Origin: JAVVHE01 sp038238915
GTDB taxonomy: Bacteria; Pseudomonadota; Alphaproteobacteria; Sphingomonadales; Sphingomonadaceae
NCBI GenBank assembly: GCA_038238915.1
Contig: JBBSFH010000010.1
Coordinates: 1 to 64,000 of the forward strand
Reading direction: 5' to 3'
Length of the DNA: 64,000 nt
In this document: positions 1 through 8,830 of the stretch, piece by piece
Layout: every line of letters begins with the position of its first letter
Numbering within the stretch: position 1 is the first letter of the stretch
Position numbers and translations under genes: made by a program
The notes under the pieces: model-generated
Seen by the model: only the letters and a program-made list of their open reading frames with translations
The model's database searches: none
What the model was told of the DNA's origin: nothing

Positions 1-150
1 GACGTGTCCGCTTATCCGCGGATCACTTCAGCCCCGACCACAGCGTCACCCAGCCTCGCCCCCGATACCCTTGCGGTTCCCGAACCCGCGGCGTTCGGCG
101 CGCTCGCAGCAGGCATCGGCCTGCTCGCAATCGGGCGCCGCCGCCGCTAG
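1..150 (+). CDS. PEP-CTERM sorting-domain protein, 3' end only
   Basis: Frame 1 is open from the window edge to TAG at 148-150. It encodes the last 49 residues of a protein whose 5' part lies outside the window. The C-terminus has the three-part PEP-CTERM signal: the motif VPEP, a short hydrophobic stretch (FGALAAGIGLLAIG) and a terminal RRRR cluster. In known systems this tail is processed by an exosortase and the protein is exported to the envelope or extracellular matrix. The visible upstream residues are Ser/Thr/Pro/Ala-rich, as is usual before such tails. The function of the missing main domain cannot be told. A strong hairpin follows the stop. Confidence 0.8.
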   Translation, partial: DVSAYPRITSAPTTASPSLAPDTLAVPEPAAFGALAAGIGLLAIGRRRR

Positions 151-154
151 GAAC

Positions 155-187
155 GGAGCGGGCCGCGCAGTTGACGCGGCCCGCTCC
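155..187 (+). terminator. Strong hairpin after the PEP-CTERM gene
   Basis: A 13-bp perfect stem (155-167 with 175-187, arm GGAGCGGGCCGCG) closes a 7-nt loop, 5 nt after the stop codon. There is no downstream T-run, so this is a terminator-like structure, probably intrinsic or mRNA-stabilising. A weaker hairpin (AGCAC/GTGCT) follows at about 197-210. It lies between two convergent genes. Confidence 0.6.
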
Positions 188-305
188 CGCTCCGAGCACC
201 TCGTGCTGACATGCCCGCGCGCGCGGGAACTGCCGTTGTCGACGGTGACGATCGTGGGAGCCGGGGCCCGCTCTCTGGGACATCGGGAGCGCTTGGTGCC
301 ACGGT

Positions 306-545
306 TTATGCCGGTTCAAGCAGGCGATGCAGATGAACGATGACGTAGCGCATCGCAGCGTCATCGACAGTCTTTTGTGCACGCCCGCGCCATGCCGTCC
401 TGGCCGAAGCGTAATCGGGAAAGATCCCGACAATATCGAGCGCGCCGAGATCCTCGAATTCGAGGCCGCGCGGATCGCGCACCCGGCCGCCGAACACCAG
501 ATGCATCAGCGGCTTGGCTGAAGCAGGATCCACAGCTTGGCTCAT
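306..545 (-). CDS. DUF4170 family protein
   Basis: A 79-aa protein with the DUF4170 hallmarks LVFGGRV, a central DLGALDIVGIFPDY and a terminal VIVHLHRLL. The family is small, cytosolic, found widely in alphaproteobacteria, and has no known function. It lies 16 nt downstream of the mlaC-like gene on the same strand, so the two are probably co-transcribed. Length fits the family. Confidence 0.8.
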   Translation of the reverse strand: MSQAVDPASAKPLMHLVFGGRVRDPRGLEFEDLGALDIVGIFPDYASARTAWRGRAQKTVDDAAMRYVIVHLHRLLEPA

Positions 546-561
546 CGGGACACGGCACCGG

Positions 562-1194
562 TCAAGACTGCGCCTTCTTCATAAACGTGATCAACGCATC
601 GAAGCCCTGGCGCTGGATATACGAATCGAAATCCGCCTCCTGCGTCAGCGCCAGATTGATGCCCGAGACGGTGAGGTTCGTGATCAGCAGTCGATCGCCA
701 ATCCGCCGAACCGCCCACACCGTGTCGATCGGCTGGTGCCCCTGCTGCGTCACACGCGCGAGTACGTCGGTATCGCCCGCCGTTCCGCGCGGGACCGCGC
801 GCATCACCTTGAGGCTGGCGTTGCCGAATCCTTCAAGCCGATCGGCATAGGCTCCGACCACGAAGCCCGGGAACGCCGCGCGATACTGTGTATATTGTTC
901 GGGCGTGAGGCTCGCCCGATGCCGACGGATAAGACGATCGCCGATCTGGGGAATCGCGAAATTCGCGGTCAACATTGAGCGCAGGGTGCGCCGACGATCG
1001 CTCTCGGGTGTCGAATGGTCACGCAGCAGCGCGAAGGTGCGGCCTGACAGGTCCTCGATGAACGCGCGCGGATCCTGTGCGGTTACGCTAAAGCTGGCGT
1101 CAGGTTGCGCGCTCGCGGGTGCCGCGATGCCCAGCCCGAGCAGGATTACGCCGAGCGCGTGCAGCGCCCCGTAGCGGGGACGAAATAGCTTCAC
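562..1194 (-). CDS. mlaC: MlaC/Ttg2D-family phospholipid-binding periplasmic protein
   Basis: A 210-aa exported protein. Residues 1-29 form a Sec signal peptide ending APASAQ. The mature part matches the Tgt2/MlaC pattern, including LTPEQYTQYRAAFPGFVVGAYADR and the later VSGINLALTQEADFDSYIQRQG. In the Mla pathway the periplasmic MlaC carries phospholipid between outer-membrane MlaA and the inner-membrane MlaFEDB transporter. The start is GTG at 1194-1192, chosen because AAGGAGA lies just upstream (complement of about 1202-1208). No mlaA, mlaD, mlaE or mlaF genes are in the window, so the partners must be elsewhere. Followed by the DUF4170 gene. Identification as MlaC family is secure; pathway role is inferred from the family. 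Confidence 0.85.
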   Translation of the reverse strand: MKLFRPRYGALHALGVILLGLGIAAPASAQPDASFSVTAQDPRAFIEDLSGRTFALLRDHSTPESDRRRTLRSMLTANFAIPQIGDRLIRRHRASLTPEQYTQYRAAFPGFVVGAYADRLEGFGNASLKVMRAVPRGTAGDTDVLARVTQQGHQPIDTVWAVRRIGDRLLITNLTVSGINLALTQEADFDSYIQRQGFDALITFMKKAQS

Positions 1195-1657
1195 CGAAAA
1201 ATCTCCTTATGCGGCACAACCGCGCGAGCTTATGATTTGGGCCAACCGGGGTCGCGCTTCAACCCGGCGTACCCGCGCGCGGTTCCCGATCCCCGTTCTT
1301 GCGACCCGCGTCCTCGATCGGTCGCTCGGACAGACCGCAGCGATTGCGTGCTGGCGCATCCGATCGATCAGCGTCGTGCGCGGCAACCCGACCGACCGCG
1401 CGAGCCAACGTGCGCGAGTTCGCGCGCGCAGCTGCATCGCCACGCTCGATCCGATAAGATGACCGGGGAAATCGGGTGACGCGGCCGCGGTTGGCACAGC
1501 ACATCTCCGCCCTCGACGGGTGTATCACCCCTATAGGCGCCCATGCCGCCGGTTTGCGGCGAACATCATTAGTAATGGACGCGTCGCCGCGTTAACCTTG
1601 CGCTTCCATCGGCGCGCGGGCGCGGCTTAATCGTCGCGAGTGATCGAGGGAACCGCA
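1195..1657. other. 463-nt divergent spacer between mlaC and the MarR-like gene
   Basis: This spacer must hold promoters for both flanking genes. The only positioned sites I can point to are the ribosome-binding sites: AAGGAGA for mlaC on the minus strand and GAGGG (1646-1650) for the plus-strand regulator. A minus-strand open frame at 1207-1497 encodes a possible HTH remnant (listed separately). No tRNA, strong terminator or repeat was seen. Confidence 0.5.
1207..1497 (-). pseudogene. Possible remnant of a Fis-type helix-turn-helix regulator
   Basis: A 96-aa open frame on the minus strand contains WLARSVGLPRTTLIDRMRQH. This resembles the C-terminal Fis-type HTH (HTH_8) of NtrC-family activators, with the turn Gly and the recognition-helix pattern R-T-T-L-x-D-R. 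The residues before and after it look like random Arg-rich translation of GC-rich DNA, and no AAA+ or receiver domain precedes it. It may be the decayed end of an activator gene or a chance match. I see no convincing ribosome-binding site. Confidence 0.25.
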
Positions 1658-2512
1658 ATGGGACAGGCCGCGAGCGCAATGACGTATGGCTCGAGCGACG
1701 AGCTCCCCGCTCTCGTGGCGCTCGGAGAGTTTGCTCCCGCGATCCGCGCGCGGCTCGACTTGCTCGGTGCCGAGTCCGCGACCGATGTGCACGCCGCGCT
1801 CGCGCGAGAAACGCCGAGTGTCCTGATCTTTGGTCCTGAGAGCGCGCGCACGTTTGGCGGCGGATTCGCCCGATCAAAGCCGCGCACCGTGGTAGTGGTC
1901 GATGAGCAGACCATGCTGGATGCACTCGACGCTCTCGATCTGGGCGTGGACGAGGTGGTCGGCGAGGATCTGTCCAGCGGCGATTTCCACGAAGCGCTGT
2001 TTCCGGTCGCCCGCGTGCGCGAAAGCAGCGCGTTCCATGCGCCGCGCCTCGTCGATCTCAGCGCGAAGATGGCGACGATCGCGCAGGAACTCGACGATCT
2101 CCTTCGCAGCCCCGCCGCGCGCCCGGTTTCCGCATCCCAGGCAAACGATCGTCCCGAACCCGCAGGGGCACCGCAGGTCCGCGCGCTGATCCGCGCCCGG
2201 CGCGCGCGCAACCAGTATTTCCCGAGTGATCTCTTCGCCGATCCCGCGTGGGACATCCTGCTCGATCTCACTGCAGCGCGCTTCGAGGGCAAACAGGTCT
2301 CGGTCTCGAGCCTGTGTATCGCCGCTGCCGTCCCGCCGACGACGGCGTTGCGCTGGATCAAGACGATGTCCGATGCAGGGCTGCTGGAGCGCAAGCCCGA
2401 TCCGGTCGACGGGCGCCGCGTGTTCATCGATCTGGCGGACCGCGCGGTCGAGGCGATGCAGTCCTACCTCGCTCGCGCGGCCGCATCGCCTGGCGGTCTT
2501 ATCGCAACCTGA
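1658..2512 (+). CDS. MarR-like winged-helix transcriptional regulator
   Basis: A 284-aa protein. The N-terminal ~140 residues look like a degenerate receiver-like alpha/beta domain (strands around VLIFGP and TVVVVDEQTM, then GVDEVVGED) without a clear phospho-Asp site. The C-terminal ~100 residues (YFPSDLFADPAWDILLDL, then VSSLCIAAAVPPTTALRWI, then a wing with DGRRVFI) match the MarR-like domain common in sphingomonads. It is likely a cytosolic DNA-binding regulator with unknown target. ATG at 1658 was chosen over the upstream GTG at 1640 because GAGGG lies 7 nt before it. It is divergent from mlaC and convergent with the VOC gene. Confidence 0.7.
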   Translation: MGQAASAMTYGSSDELPALVALGEFAPAIRARLDLLGAESATDVHAALARETPSVLIFGPESARTFGGGFARSKPRTVVVVDEQTMLDALDALDLGVDEVVGEDLSSGDFHEALFPVARVRESSAFHAPRLVDLSAKMATIAQELDDLLRSPAARPVSASQANDRPEPAGAPQVRALIRARRARNQYFPSDLFADPAWDILLDLTAARFEGKQVSVSSLCIAAAVPPTTALRWIKTMSDAGLLERKPDPVDGRRVFIDLADRAVEAMQSYLARAAASPGGLIAT

Positions 2513-2522
2513 GCGCGGACGA

Positions 2523-2978
2523 TCATCGCGCGAACAGCATCGCGGGATCGGCCAGCGCCTTGAACTCGATCGCATTGCCCGCCGGATCGAACAGGAACAT
2601 CGTCGATTGCTCGCCTGGCGTGCCCGCGAAGCGCGTATGCGGCTCGATCTCGAAGCGTACCCCCGCAGCGCGCAGCCGTTCGGCGAGCGCATCGAAACGT
2701 GCCGGATCGAGAACGACGCCAAAGTGTGGCACCGGCACCGGATCGCCATCCACCACCGTGCGCGCACGCACGCCGCCGCCGGGTGCCAGATGCACGACAA
2801 GCTGGTGGCCGAGCAGATTGAAATCCACCCAGCGCTCGGCCGAACGCCCCTCGGCGCAGCCCAGCACGTCGCCGTAGAAGCTGCGCGCGGCTTCGAGATC
2901 ATCGACGGGAATTGCGAGGTGGAAGGGCGACAAGGTGGAAGCCTGCGCCGGTGCGGGTGCGCTGTCGAGCGGTATCAT
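2523..2978 (-). CDS. VOC-superfamily (glyoxalase/dioxygenase-like) protein
   Basis: A 151-aa single-domain VOC protein. It opens with FHLAIPVDDLEAARSFYGDV, which holds the first metal-ligand His and the beta-alpha-beta start, and ends with DPAGNAIEFKA, which supplies the C-terminal Glu ligand. The middle has VDFNLLGHQLVVH. Members are metal-dependent lyases, dioxygenases or resistance proteins, and the substrate cannot be read from the sequence. Its start overlaps the glnD stop by 4 nt, so it is translationally coupled to glnD. Confidence 0.75.
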   Translation of the reverse strand: MIPLDSAPAPAQASTLSPFHLAIPVDDLEAARSFYGDVLGCAEGRSAERWVDFNLLGHQLVVHLAPGGGVRARTVVDGDPVPVPHFGVVLDPARFDALAERLRAAGVRFEIEPHTRFAGTPGEQSTMFLFDPAGNAIEFKALADPAMLFAR

Positions 2979-5692
2979 GCAACGGCGGCGAGTTCGAGAA
3001 CCGGCACTGGCGGCGAAGCCCCGATCGTCGGCACCGCACTCCCCACCGCCGCCGCCTTCAGCGCAGCCTCAAGCGCAGCCAGCGCCACCTCGCTGACGAT
3101 CTTGCGGCCGTGCGCGTCGGTCAGATAGAACACATCGACCGCGCGCTCCCCGTAGGTCGCGATATGCGCCGAGCCGATCACGGCTCCGCAGGCGAACATC
3201 GCGTCCGCCAGTGCATGGACCAGGCCGGGCCGATCGAGCGCGTTCACTTCGCAGATCGTGAACCGGTTTGACGCGCGTGTGTTGAAATAGACCGCAGGTG
3301 CGCGCCCGAACGCCTGCGCGCGCGCGCGCGCCGGGGGACGCGCGGCCAAGGTGTGCGAAACCGGCTCGCCGCCGCCGACAACGCGGGTCAGCATGTCTTC
3401 GAGACGCCGGAGCTGGCGCGGTTCGACGAACGGTCCGCCGATCGGATCGGTGACGGTGAAATTATCGATCGCGCGCCCGTCGCGCGTGGTGTGGACACGC
3501 GCATCGGCGATGCTCGCCCCCGCCATCGCCACCGCGCCCGCCGCGCGCGCGAACAATCCGGGCATATCGGCGGCGTAGACGCTGACCTGCGTGACACCGG
3601 TCGTCGCGTCGGCGGTGGCGGCGACGCCGAAGTCCGCATGTTTGCCGTCGGTCGCAGCGATCAGCCGCGCATTGGCTTCGAGCACGTCGGCGGTTTCGGC
3701 GATCCAGTAGGAATCGGCAAAGCGCGCCGCATGATCCGCAAGCCGCGCGGCGTTCCAGCCGAGCGCGGTTGCCAGCCGCGCCTGCCGTTCGCCGACCTCC
3801 GCCTCGCGCCCGCGCTCCTTGTGGCCAAGCTGCAACCGTTCGCCCGCACCCTCATAGAGTTCACACAGCAACTGCGCCTTCCACGGCGTCCAGACGCCGG
3901 GCCCGACCGCGCCGATATCGACCGAGGTCAGGATGCACAGCAGCCGCAGCCGTTCGGGGCTGCCGACCGAACATGCAAATTCGCTCAGTGTCGCGGGATC
4001 GGACAGGTCGCGCCGGAAGGCGGTGTCGCTCATGATCAGGTGCCAGCGCACCAGCCAGGCAACCGTCTCGGTCTCGCCCGCGCTCATGCCCAGGCGCGGG
4101 CACAGCCGGTCGGCGATTTCCGCGCCGAGCACTGAATGATCGCCGCCGCGACCCTTGGCGATATCGTGCAACAGCACGGCAACCCGCAGCACGCGCCGCG
4201 CGGAAATCTCAGTCGAGAGCGCGGTGGCGAGCGGATATTCGCGTGCCAGCGCGCCGCGCTCGATCCGCGCGAGCAGCCCGATCGCGCGGATCGTGTGCTC
4301 GTCGACGGTGTAATGATGGTACATGTTGAACTGGCTCAACGCCACGACACGGCCGAAATCGGGGACGAAGCGCCCGAATACCCCCGCCTCGCTCATCTGG
4401 CGCAGCACCGCCTCGGGATCGCGCGGCGAGCTCAGCACATCGAGGAAAAGCATATTGGCGAGTGGATCCTGGCGCACGCGCTCATCGATGCATCGCACGT
4501 CCTGGCGCGCCAGCCTGAGCGCTGCGGGATCGATCTCCAGTGCGTGGATATCCGCCAGGCGGAACAGCGCGATCAGGCGCACCGGATCGTCGCGGAAAAA
4601 GCTGTCGCCTGGCACGCCGATGCGCCCGCGCCGCAGTGCGAAACCATCGAGATGGCGCGGACGGCGCGTGATGCGTGGCACCCACGAGCGCGTGCCGAAA
4701 CTCTCCTCGAGTTGCGAGAGGAACAATCCAGTCAGTGCGCCGACGTGGCGCGCGTGCAGATAGTAATGGCGCATGAAGCGCTCGACTTCGGACGATCCGG
4801 CGCGGTGCGCGTATTTCAGCCGTCGCGCGACTTCGGGCTGGACATCGAAGGTCAGCCGGTCCTCGGCGCGCCCGGTGACATCGTGCAATTGACAGCGTAC
4901 CGACCAGAAGAAATCCTCGGCGCGCTTGAACTCCGCGAGCTCGGGTTGGCTCAACAGGCCCACGCCAACCAAATCCTCGATGCGCCGCACGCGGTGGACA
5001 TATTTGCCGATCCACCACAGCGTGTGAAGATCGCGCAGGCCGCCCTTGCCCTCCTTCAGATTCGGCTCGACCAGATAGCGGCTGTCGCCCAGCCGCTTGT
5101 GCCGTTCGGCGCGCTCTTGCAGTTTCTCAGCGACGAACTTCGCCGCCGATCCGGCGACGACCTCGCGGTGATATCGCTCGCAAGCAGCGTCGGCGAGCGC
5201 AGCGTCCCCAGCTACCCGGCGCGCATCGAGCATTGCAGTGCGGATGGTGAGATCGGCCTTTGCCTGACGCACCACCTCGTCGGGCGTGCGTGTGGCGTGG
5301 CCCACCTTGAAGCCCAGATCCCACAGCGCGTGCAACATCGCGCTAACGATCGCCTGCGCGTGCGGCCCCGCCTTGGCTTCGGTGACGAAGAGCAGATCGA
5401 TGTCCGAGAACGGCGCGAGTTCGCCGCGCCCATAGCCGCCGACCGCCATCACCGCGAGGCGCTCGCCCCCCACCGGCCCGGCTGTGTGCGCATACAGGCG
5501 CGCGACGAGCATATCGGTTGCGCGCGCGAGTTCGGCTGCGTGCGCGCGGCCGCGGCCGGGTCGCGCCGCGCGCCGCGCCTTCAGCCACGCACGCGCCTCG
5601 TTCCACACCGGCTTCAGCCGCGCACCCGCGTTCAGCGTCCCGAGCGCGTCGGCGAGCGCGGCATCGATGCGCAAGAGGGTGGTATCGGCCAT
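2975..5692 (-). CDS. glnD: Bifunctional PII uridylyltransferase / uridylyl-removing enzyme
   Basis: A 905-aa protein that senses glutamine and uridylylates or deuridylylates the PII proteins GlnB/GlnK, controlling glutamine synthetase and nitrogen regulation. Visible domains are a nucleotidyltransferase (residues about 84-105, GGYGRGELAPFSDIDLL, with the catalytic Asp pair), a GlnD linker region, an HD hydrolase domain with VLLHDIAKGRGGDHS, and two C-terminal ACT domains (around VYAADMPGLFARAAG and NALDRPGLVHALADAM). Length and order are normal for the family. It sits 11 nt after a DUF938 methyltransferase gene and overlaps the VOC gene downstream. Confidence 0.95.
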   Translation of the reverse strand: MADTTLLRIDAALADALGTLNAGARLKPVWNEARAWLKARRAARPGRGRAHAAELARATDMLVARLYAHTAGPVGGERLAVMAVGGYGRGELAPFSDIDLLFVTEAKAGPHAQAIVSAMLHALWDLGFKVGHATRTPDEVVRQAKADLTIRTAMLDARRVAGDAALADAACERYHREVVAGSAAKFVAEKLQERAERHKRLGDSRYLVEPNLKEGKGGLRDLHTLWWIGKYVHRVRRIEDLVGVGLLSQPELAEFKRAEDFFWSVRCQLHDVTGRAEDRLTFDVQPEVARRLKYAHRAGSSEVERFMRHYYLHARHVGALTGLFLSQLEESFGTRSWVPRITRRPRHLDGFALRRGRIGVPGDSFFRDDPVRLIALFRLADIHALEIDPAALRLARQDVRCIDERVRQDPLANMLFLDVLSSPRDPEAVLRQMSEAGVFGRFVPDFGRVVALSQFNMYHHYTVDEHTIRAIGLLARIERGALAREYPLATALSTEISARRVLRVAVLLHDIAKGRGGDHSVLGAEIADRLCPRLGMSAGETETVAWLVRWHLIMSDTAFRRDLSDPATLSEFACSVGSPERLRLLCILTSVDIGAVGPGVWTPWKAQLLCELYEGAGERLQLGHKERGREAEVGERQARLATALGWNAARLADHAARFADSYWIAETADVLEANARLIAATDGKHADFGVAATADATTGVTQVSVYAADMPGLFARAAGAVAMAGASIADARVHTTRDGRAIDNFTVTDPIGGPFVEPRQLRRLEDMLTRVVGGGEPVSHTLAARPPARARAQAFGRAPAVYFNTRASNRFTICEVNALDRPGLVHALADAMFACGAVIGSAHIATYGERAVDVFYLTDAHGRKIVSEVALAALEAALKAAAVGSAVPTIGASPPVPVLELAAVA

Positions 5693-5703
5693 CGTGCGCG
5701 AAC

Positions 5704-6339
5704 CTAGGCCGCGATCGCTTGCGCCGCCATGGGCAGTGATTCACGCCGCAGCAGCACCGATCGATTGTTTGCGGGCATCGGCACCACCGCCTCCACGCGA
5801 AACCCGCGCGCGCGCGCCTCGCCAGCGACCGCCTCCAGATCGCGCACGCCCCACGCGGGATCGCGCGCGCGCAGATCGCGATCGAACGCCGCGTTGGACG
5901 TGCTCGTATGTAGCCCGGCTTCGGCGAACGGGCCGTAGAGATACAGAAGGCCATTCTCGCCGAGCAGCGCGGCGGCACCGTCGAGAAGGCCGATCGTTGC
6001 CTCCCACGGTGCGATGTGGATCATGTTGATCGCCAGCACCGCATCCGCGCGCGCGACGCCCCACCGGGTATCGGTCACATCGATCGCGAGCGGCGGGCGC
6101 ACGTTCAGCCGACCAGCAGTCCGCGCATGGATCGAGCCGTGGAGCGCGAACAGCGGCTCGCTCGGCTGGAACAGCAGGTGCGGGAGCGCGGCCGCCAGAT
6201 GCGCGACATGCTGGCCGGTGCCGCTCGCCACTTCGAGCACGAGGCCCGAGGCGGGAAGCGCAGGGCGCAGCACATCGAGGATCGGGCCCTTGTTGCGCTC
6301 GGCCGCCTCGCTCAGTTGCGGCTCCATGGCATCGCTCAT
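5704..6339 (-). CDS. DUF938 SAM-dependent methyltransferase-like protein
   Basis: A 211-aa protein with the DUF938 signature: an N-terminal AAERNKGPILDVL, the SAM-binding loop LEVASGTGQHVAHLA, then AINMIHIAPWEATIGL and LYLYGPF. The fold is a class I methyltransferase; no substrate is established. It is the first gene of a probable leftward operon with glnD (11-nt gap) and the VOC gene. It is divergent from gloA. Confidence 0.8.
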   Translation of the reverse strand: MSDAMEPQLSEAAERNKGPILDVLRPALPASGLVLEVASGTGQHVAHLAAALPHLLFQPSEPLFALHGSIHARTAGRLNVRPPLAIDVTDTRWGVARADAVLAINMIHIAPWEATIGLLDGAAALLGENGLLYLYGPFAEAGLHTSTSNAAFDRDLRARDPAWGVRDLEAVAGEARARGFRVEAVVPMPANNRSVLLRRESLPMAAQAIAA

Positions 6340-6381
6340 CGCGCGATCCTATCTCGCCCGCGTACCCAACGGAGTGACCGC

Positions 6382-6819
6382 ATGAAATATCTCCATACCA
6401 TGGTCCGCGTGACCGATCTTGCCGCGTCCATTACGTTCTACGAGCTTCTGGGCCTCAAGGAAGTCCGCCGCATGGAGAATGAGAAGGGACGTTTCACGCT
6501 CGTCTTCCTCGCCGCGCCCGACGATGCCGAGCGTTCGGCCGCCGAGCGAGCGCCCGAGGTGGAGCTGACGTACAATTGGGACACGCAGCCCTATAGCGGC
6601 GGCCGCAACTTCGGCCACCTCGCCTATGTGGTCGACGACATTTACGCCGATTGCGCGCGGTTGCACGCGGGCGGCGTCACGATCAACCGGCCACCGCGCG
6701 ATGGCCGCATGGCGTTCGTGCGCTCGCCCGACGGCATTTCGGTCGAACTGTTGCAAAAGGGTGCGGCGCTCGCGCTGGCCGAGCCGTGGGCGTCGATGCC
6801 CAATACCGGCGAATGGTGA
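6382..6819 (+). CDS. gloA: Lactoylglutathione lyase (glyoxalase I)
   Basis: A 145-aa VOC-family enzyme that converts the methylglyoxal-glutathione hemithioacetal to S-lactoylglutathione. It begins KYLHTMVRVTDLAASITFYE (metal His at residue 5) and contains LGLKEVRRMENEKGRF, VELTYNWD, FGHLAYVVDD and SVELLQ, which supply the other metal ligands. It is followed at a TGATG junction by gloB. The ATG at 6382 gives the standard N-terminus. The pairing with gloB makes the assignment firm. Confidence 0.9.
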   Translation: MKYLHTMVRVTDLAASITFYELLGLKEVRRMENEKGRFTLVFLAAPDDAERSAAERAPEVELTYNWDTQPYSGGRNFGHLAYVVDDIYADCARLHAGGVTINRPPRDGRMAFVRSPDGISVELLQKGAALALAEPWASMPNTGEW

Positions 6820-7547
6820 TGTTCGAGATCGTTCTCGTCCCCGCGTTCACCGACAATTATATTTTCTTGGTCCACGCGGCCGCGACCGACGAGACGATGG
6901 TGATCGATCCCGGCGAGGCGGGTCCAGTGCTGGCGGAGGCGGCGCAGCGCGGCTGGCGGATCGGCCAGGTGCTGAACACGCACTGGCACGCCGATCACAC
7001 CGGCGGCAATCTGGCTATCAAGGCCGCGACGGGTGCGATCGTAACCGGACCTGCCGCCGAGGCCGCGCGCATCGCGGGCCTCGATCGGACGGTGGCGGAG
7101 GGGGACGCGGTTGCCTTCGGCGGTGTGCAGGGCATGGTGATCGATGTGCCCGGCCACACTGCGGGACACATCGCGTTCCACTTCGCCGACGCAGCGGTGG
7201 TGTTCGTTGGCGACACGCTCTTCGCACTGGGCTGCGGGCGACTGTTCGAGGGGACGGCGGCGCAGATGTTCGACAGTCTCGGCAAGCTGATGGCACTGCC
7301 CCAGTCAACGCGCGTGTACTGCGCGCACGAATACACCGCCACCAACGCGCGCTTCGCAGTGACGGTGGACCCGGGTAACCCGACTCTTGCCGAGCGCGCG
7401 GCCGAGATTGCCCATGCGCGTGCGGCGGACCAACCGACAGTTCCGACGACGATCGGGCTCGAGCGCGCGACCAATCCGTTCGTGCGTGCCGCTACGGTGG
7501 ACGCGTTCGCCAGACTGCGCGCGGCCAAGGATGCGTTCAGGGATTGA
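6819..7547 (+). CDS. gloB: Hydroxyacylglutathione hydrolase (glyoxalase II)
   Basis: A 242-aa metallo-beta-lactamase-fold hydrolase that splits S-lactoylglutathione to D-lactate and glutathione. The binuclear metal motif THWHADHTGG (T-H-x-H-x-D-H), the VPGHTAGH His, the GDTLFALGCGR Asp and the YCAHEY His are all present, and the C-terminal glyoxalase-II helical domain ends with NPFVRA. The ATG at 6819 overlaps the gloA stop; an in-frame ATG at 6813 is a slightly longer alternative. It overlaps the convergent methyltransferase gene by 11 nt. Confidence 0.9.
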   Translation: MFEIVLVPAFTDNYIFLVHAAATDETMVIDPGEAGPVLAEAAQRGWRIGQVLNTHWHADHTGGNLAIKAATGAIVTGPAAEAARIAGLDRTVAEGDAVAFGGVQGMVIDVPGHTAGHIAFHFADAAVVFVGDTLFALGCGRLFEGTAAQMFDSLGKLMALPQSTRVYCAHEYTATNARFAVTVDPGNPTLAERAAEIAHARAADQPTVPTTIGLERATNPFVRAATVDAFARLRAAKDAFRD

Positions 7548-8319
7548 GCAGCACCGGCGATCGACAGACGAACGTCGCCTCGATCACGGTATCGCCGCAG
7601 TGGTGGATTTCGAGGACGTCAACGACCATTCCCGTCGCGCACAGCTGATCGGAGAAGCGATCGAACGGAACGCGGTTCGGCAGGCCACGGTTGCTGCCCA
7701 TCGCGTGCCACAGCCAGCCGGGAATGCGGTGGAAGCGCAGTGGGTCGGCGTCATCATGCCAATGATGCCCGCTGAAATCGACGATGTGGACCGCAATCCC
7801 GCCCGGCGCGAGCGCATGCGCGGTTAGGTGGGCAAACGCGGCGACGTCGCGGACATGCTCGCCGACCGCGTGGCTGCAGACGACATCGAAGTGGCCGATG
7901 TCGCCCGCGTCCTCGACCGCGCGCGCGATCACGCGCAGCTGGGGCGCATCGAGCCATGCGTTCGGATCGAGACCTTCGGGCCACGCCCCCGCCCACCCGG
8001 TGCGCAGCGCGCGGTAGGTTGCGCGCGCGGGTGCACCGCGATGATCGCCAGGGAATCGATCGAGCGCGGTGTAGGCGCGGGCGCCCAGCGCCAGAAAGCC
8101 CAGCCCCGTCGCCAGATCGTCCCCCGGCCCGATTTCTAGCACCGACCGGTGCGCGACCGGTCCCGCGTGCCCGACGACACGATCGATCACCGCAAGCGCG
8201 TGCGCTGCCGCAGCCTCAGGCCCACCGTCCGACGTGCGCGCCCGGCGCAGGCGCCATGCGCGGATCGCGGGTACGCCCATCGCCACATTACGGACGACAT
8301 CGGCTGCGATCCGGATCAT
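7537..8319 (-). CDS. Class I SAM-dependent methyltransferase, substrate unknown
   Basis: About 260 aa from the Met at 8319; an upstream in-frame Met at 8388 would give 283. The SAM-binding loop reads VLEIGPGDDLATGLG, followed by YTALDRF (acidic end of strand 2), then DVVCSHAVGEHVRDVAAF and APGGIAVHIVDFSGHH. This is the usual pattern of a Methyltransf_11-type enzyme. The C-terminal half (FHRIPGWLWHAMGSNRGLPN) resembles methyltransferases found with glycan or surface-polymer genes, but there are no such neighbours here. The start is uncertain because neither candidate has a good ribosome-binding site. Confidence 0.65.
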   Translation of the reverse strand: MIRIAADVVRNVAMGVPAIRAWRLRRARTSDGGPEAAAAHALAVIDRVVGHAGPVAHRSVLEIGPGDDLATGLGFLALGARAYTALDRFPGDHRGAPARATYRALRTGWAGAWPEGLDPNAWLDAPQLRVIARAVEDAGDIGHFDVVCSHAVGEHVRDVAAFAHLTAHALAPGGIAVHIVDFSGHHWHDDADPLRFHRIPGWLWHAMGSNRGLPNRVPFDRFSDQLCATGMVVDVLEIHHCGDTVIEATFVCRSPVLLNP

Positions 8320-8443
8320 GCGAGAGACTTCATTCAGTGCCGCCGCCGATACGGGTAACGCCCACCGCGACCCCCTGCAATCGGCCACGCATTCATCGCC
8401 GAGCTAGGCGGACGCGGATAGGGTGCAGGAAGGGAGATACGTC

Positions 8444-8821
8444 ATGCGCATGCTTACCCTCCTGCTGCTCGTCACAGGTGTTCCGGCGTTCGCGCAAGTG
8501 CCGGGCAATTCGCCCAACACCAGCACGCAGACCGCCGGCCATCACGCATCGTGCGTCAATCGACGCTTGGTCCGCTCGATCGATCCCGATGGGCCGGGCT
8601 ACCTGCGTTTGCGCATGGAAACCGGAGTCGATTATCGGAGCAAACTGGCGGCTGCGTGCCATTTCACCCCGGGTGCCAATCAGTTCGTCAGCCGTTCGGT
8701 CGGTGGATCGAGCGATCTGTGCGAGGGCGATGTCCTCGATGTCGTCACCGGCCAGTCGGGGGCGGCGTTCGATAGCTGTCAGCTCGGCGATTTCGTTGCG
8801 GTGCCCAAGGATCATCCCTAA
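8444..8821 (+). CDS. Small secreted protein, resembles DUF6491
   Basis: A 125-aa protein with a clear signal peptide (MRMLTLLLLVTGVPAFAQ). The mature part has four Cys spaced as in the DUF6491 family of sphingomonads (CVNRR, AACHF, DLCEGDVLDVV and SCQLGDFVAV), suggesting two disulfides in the periplasm. The function is unknown. ATG at 8444 is preferred over the GTG at 8423 because AAGGGAG sits just upstream and the signal peptide then starts correctly. It precedes the DJ-1-like gene by 9 nt. Confidence 0.65.
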   Translation: MRMLTLLLLVTGVPAFAQVPGNSPNTSTQTAGHHASCVNRRLVRSIDPDGPGYLRLRMETGVDYRSKLAAACHFTPGANQFVSRSVGGSSDLCEGDVLDVVTGQSGAAFDSCQLGDFVAVPKDHP

Positions 8822-8830
8822 AGCACCGCC

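Noticed and set aside
4136..5707. Long plus-strand frame opposite glnD
   Set aside because: glnD has intact nucleotidyltransferase, HD and ACT motifs on the other strand; this frame has no recognisable motifs.
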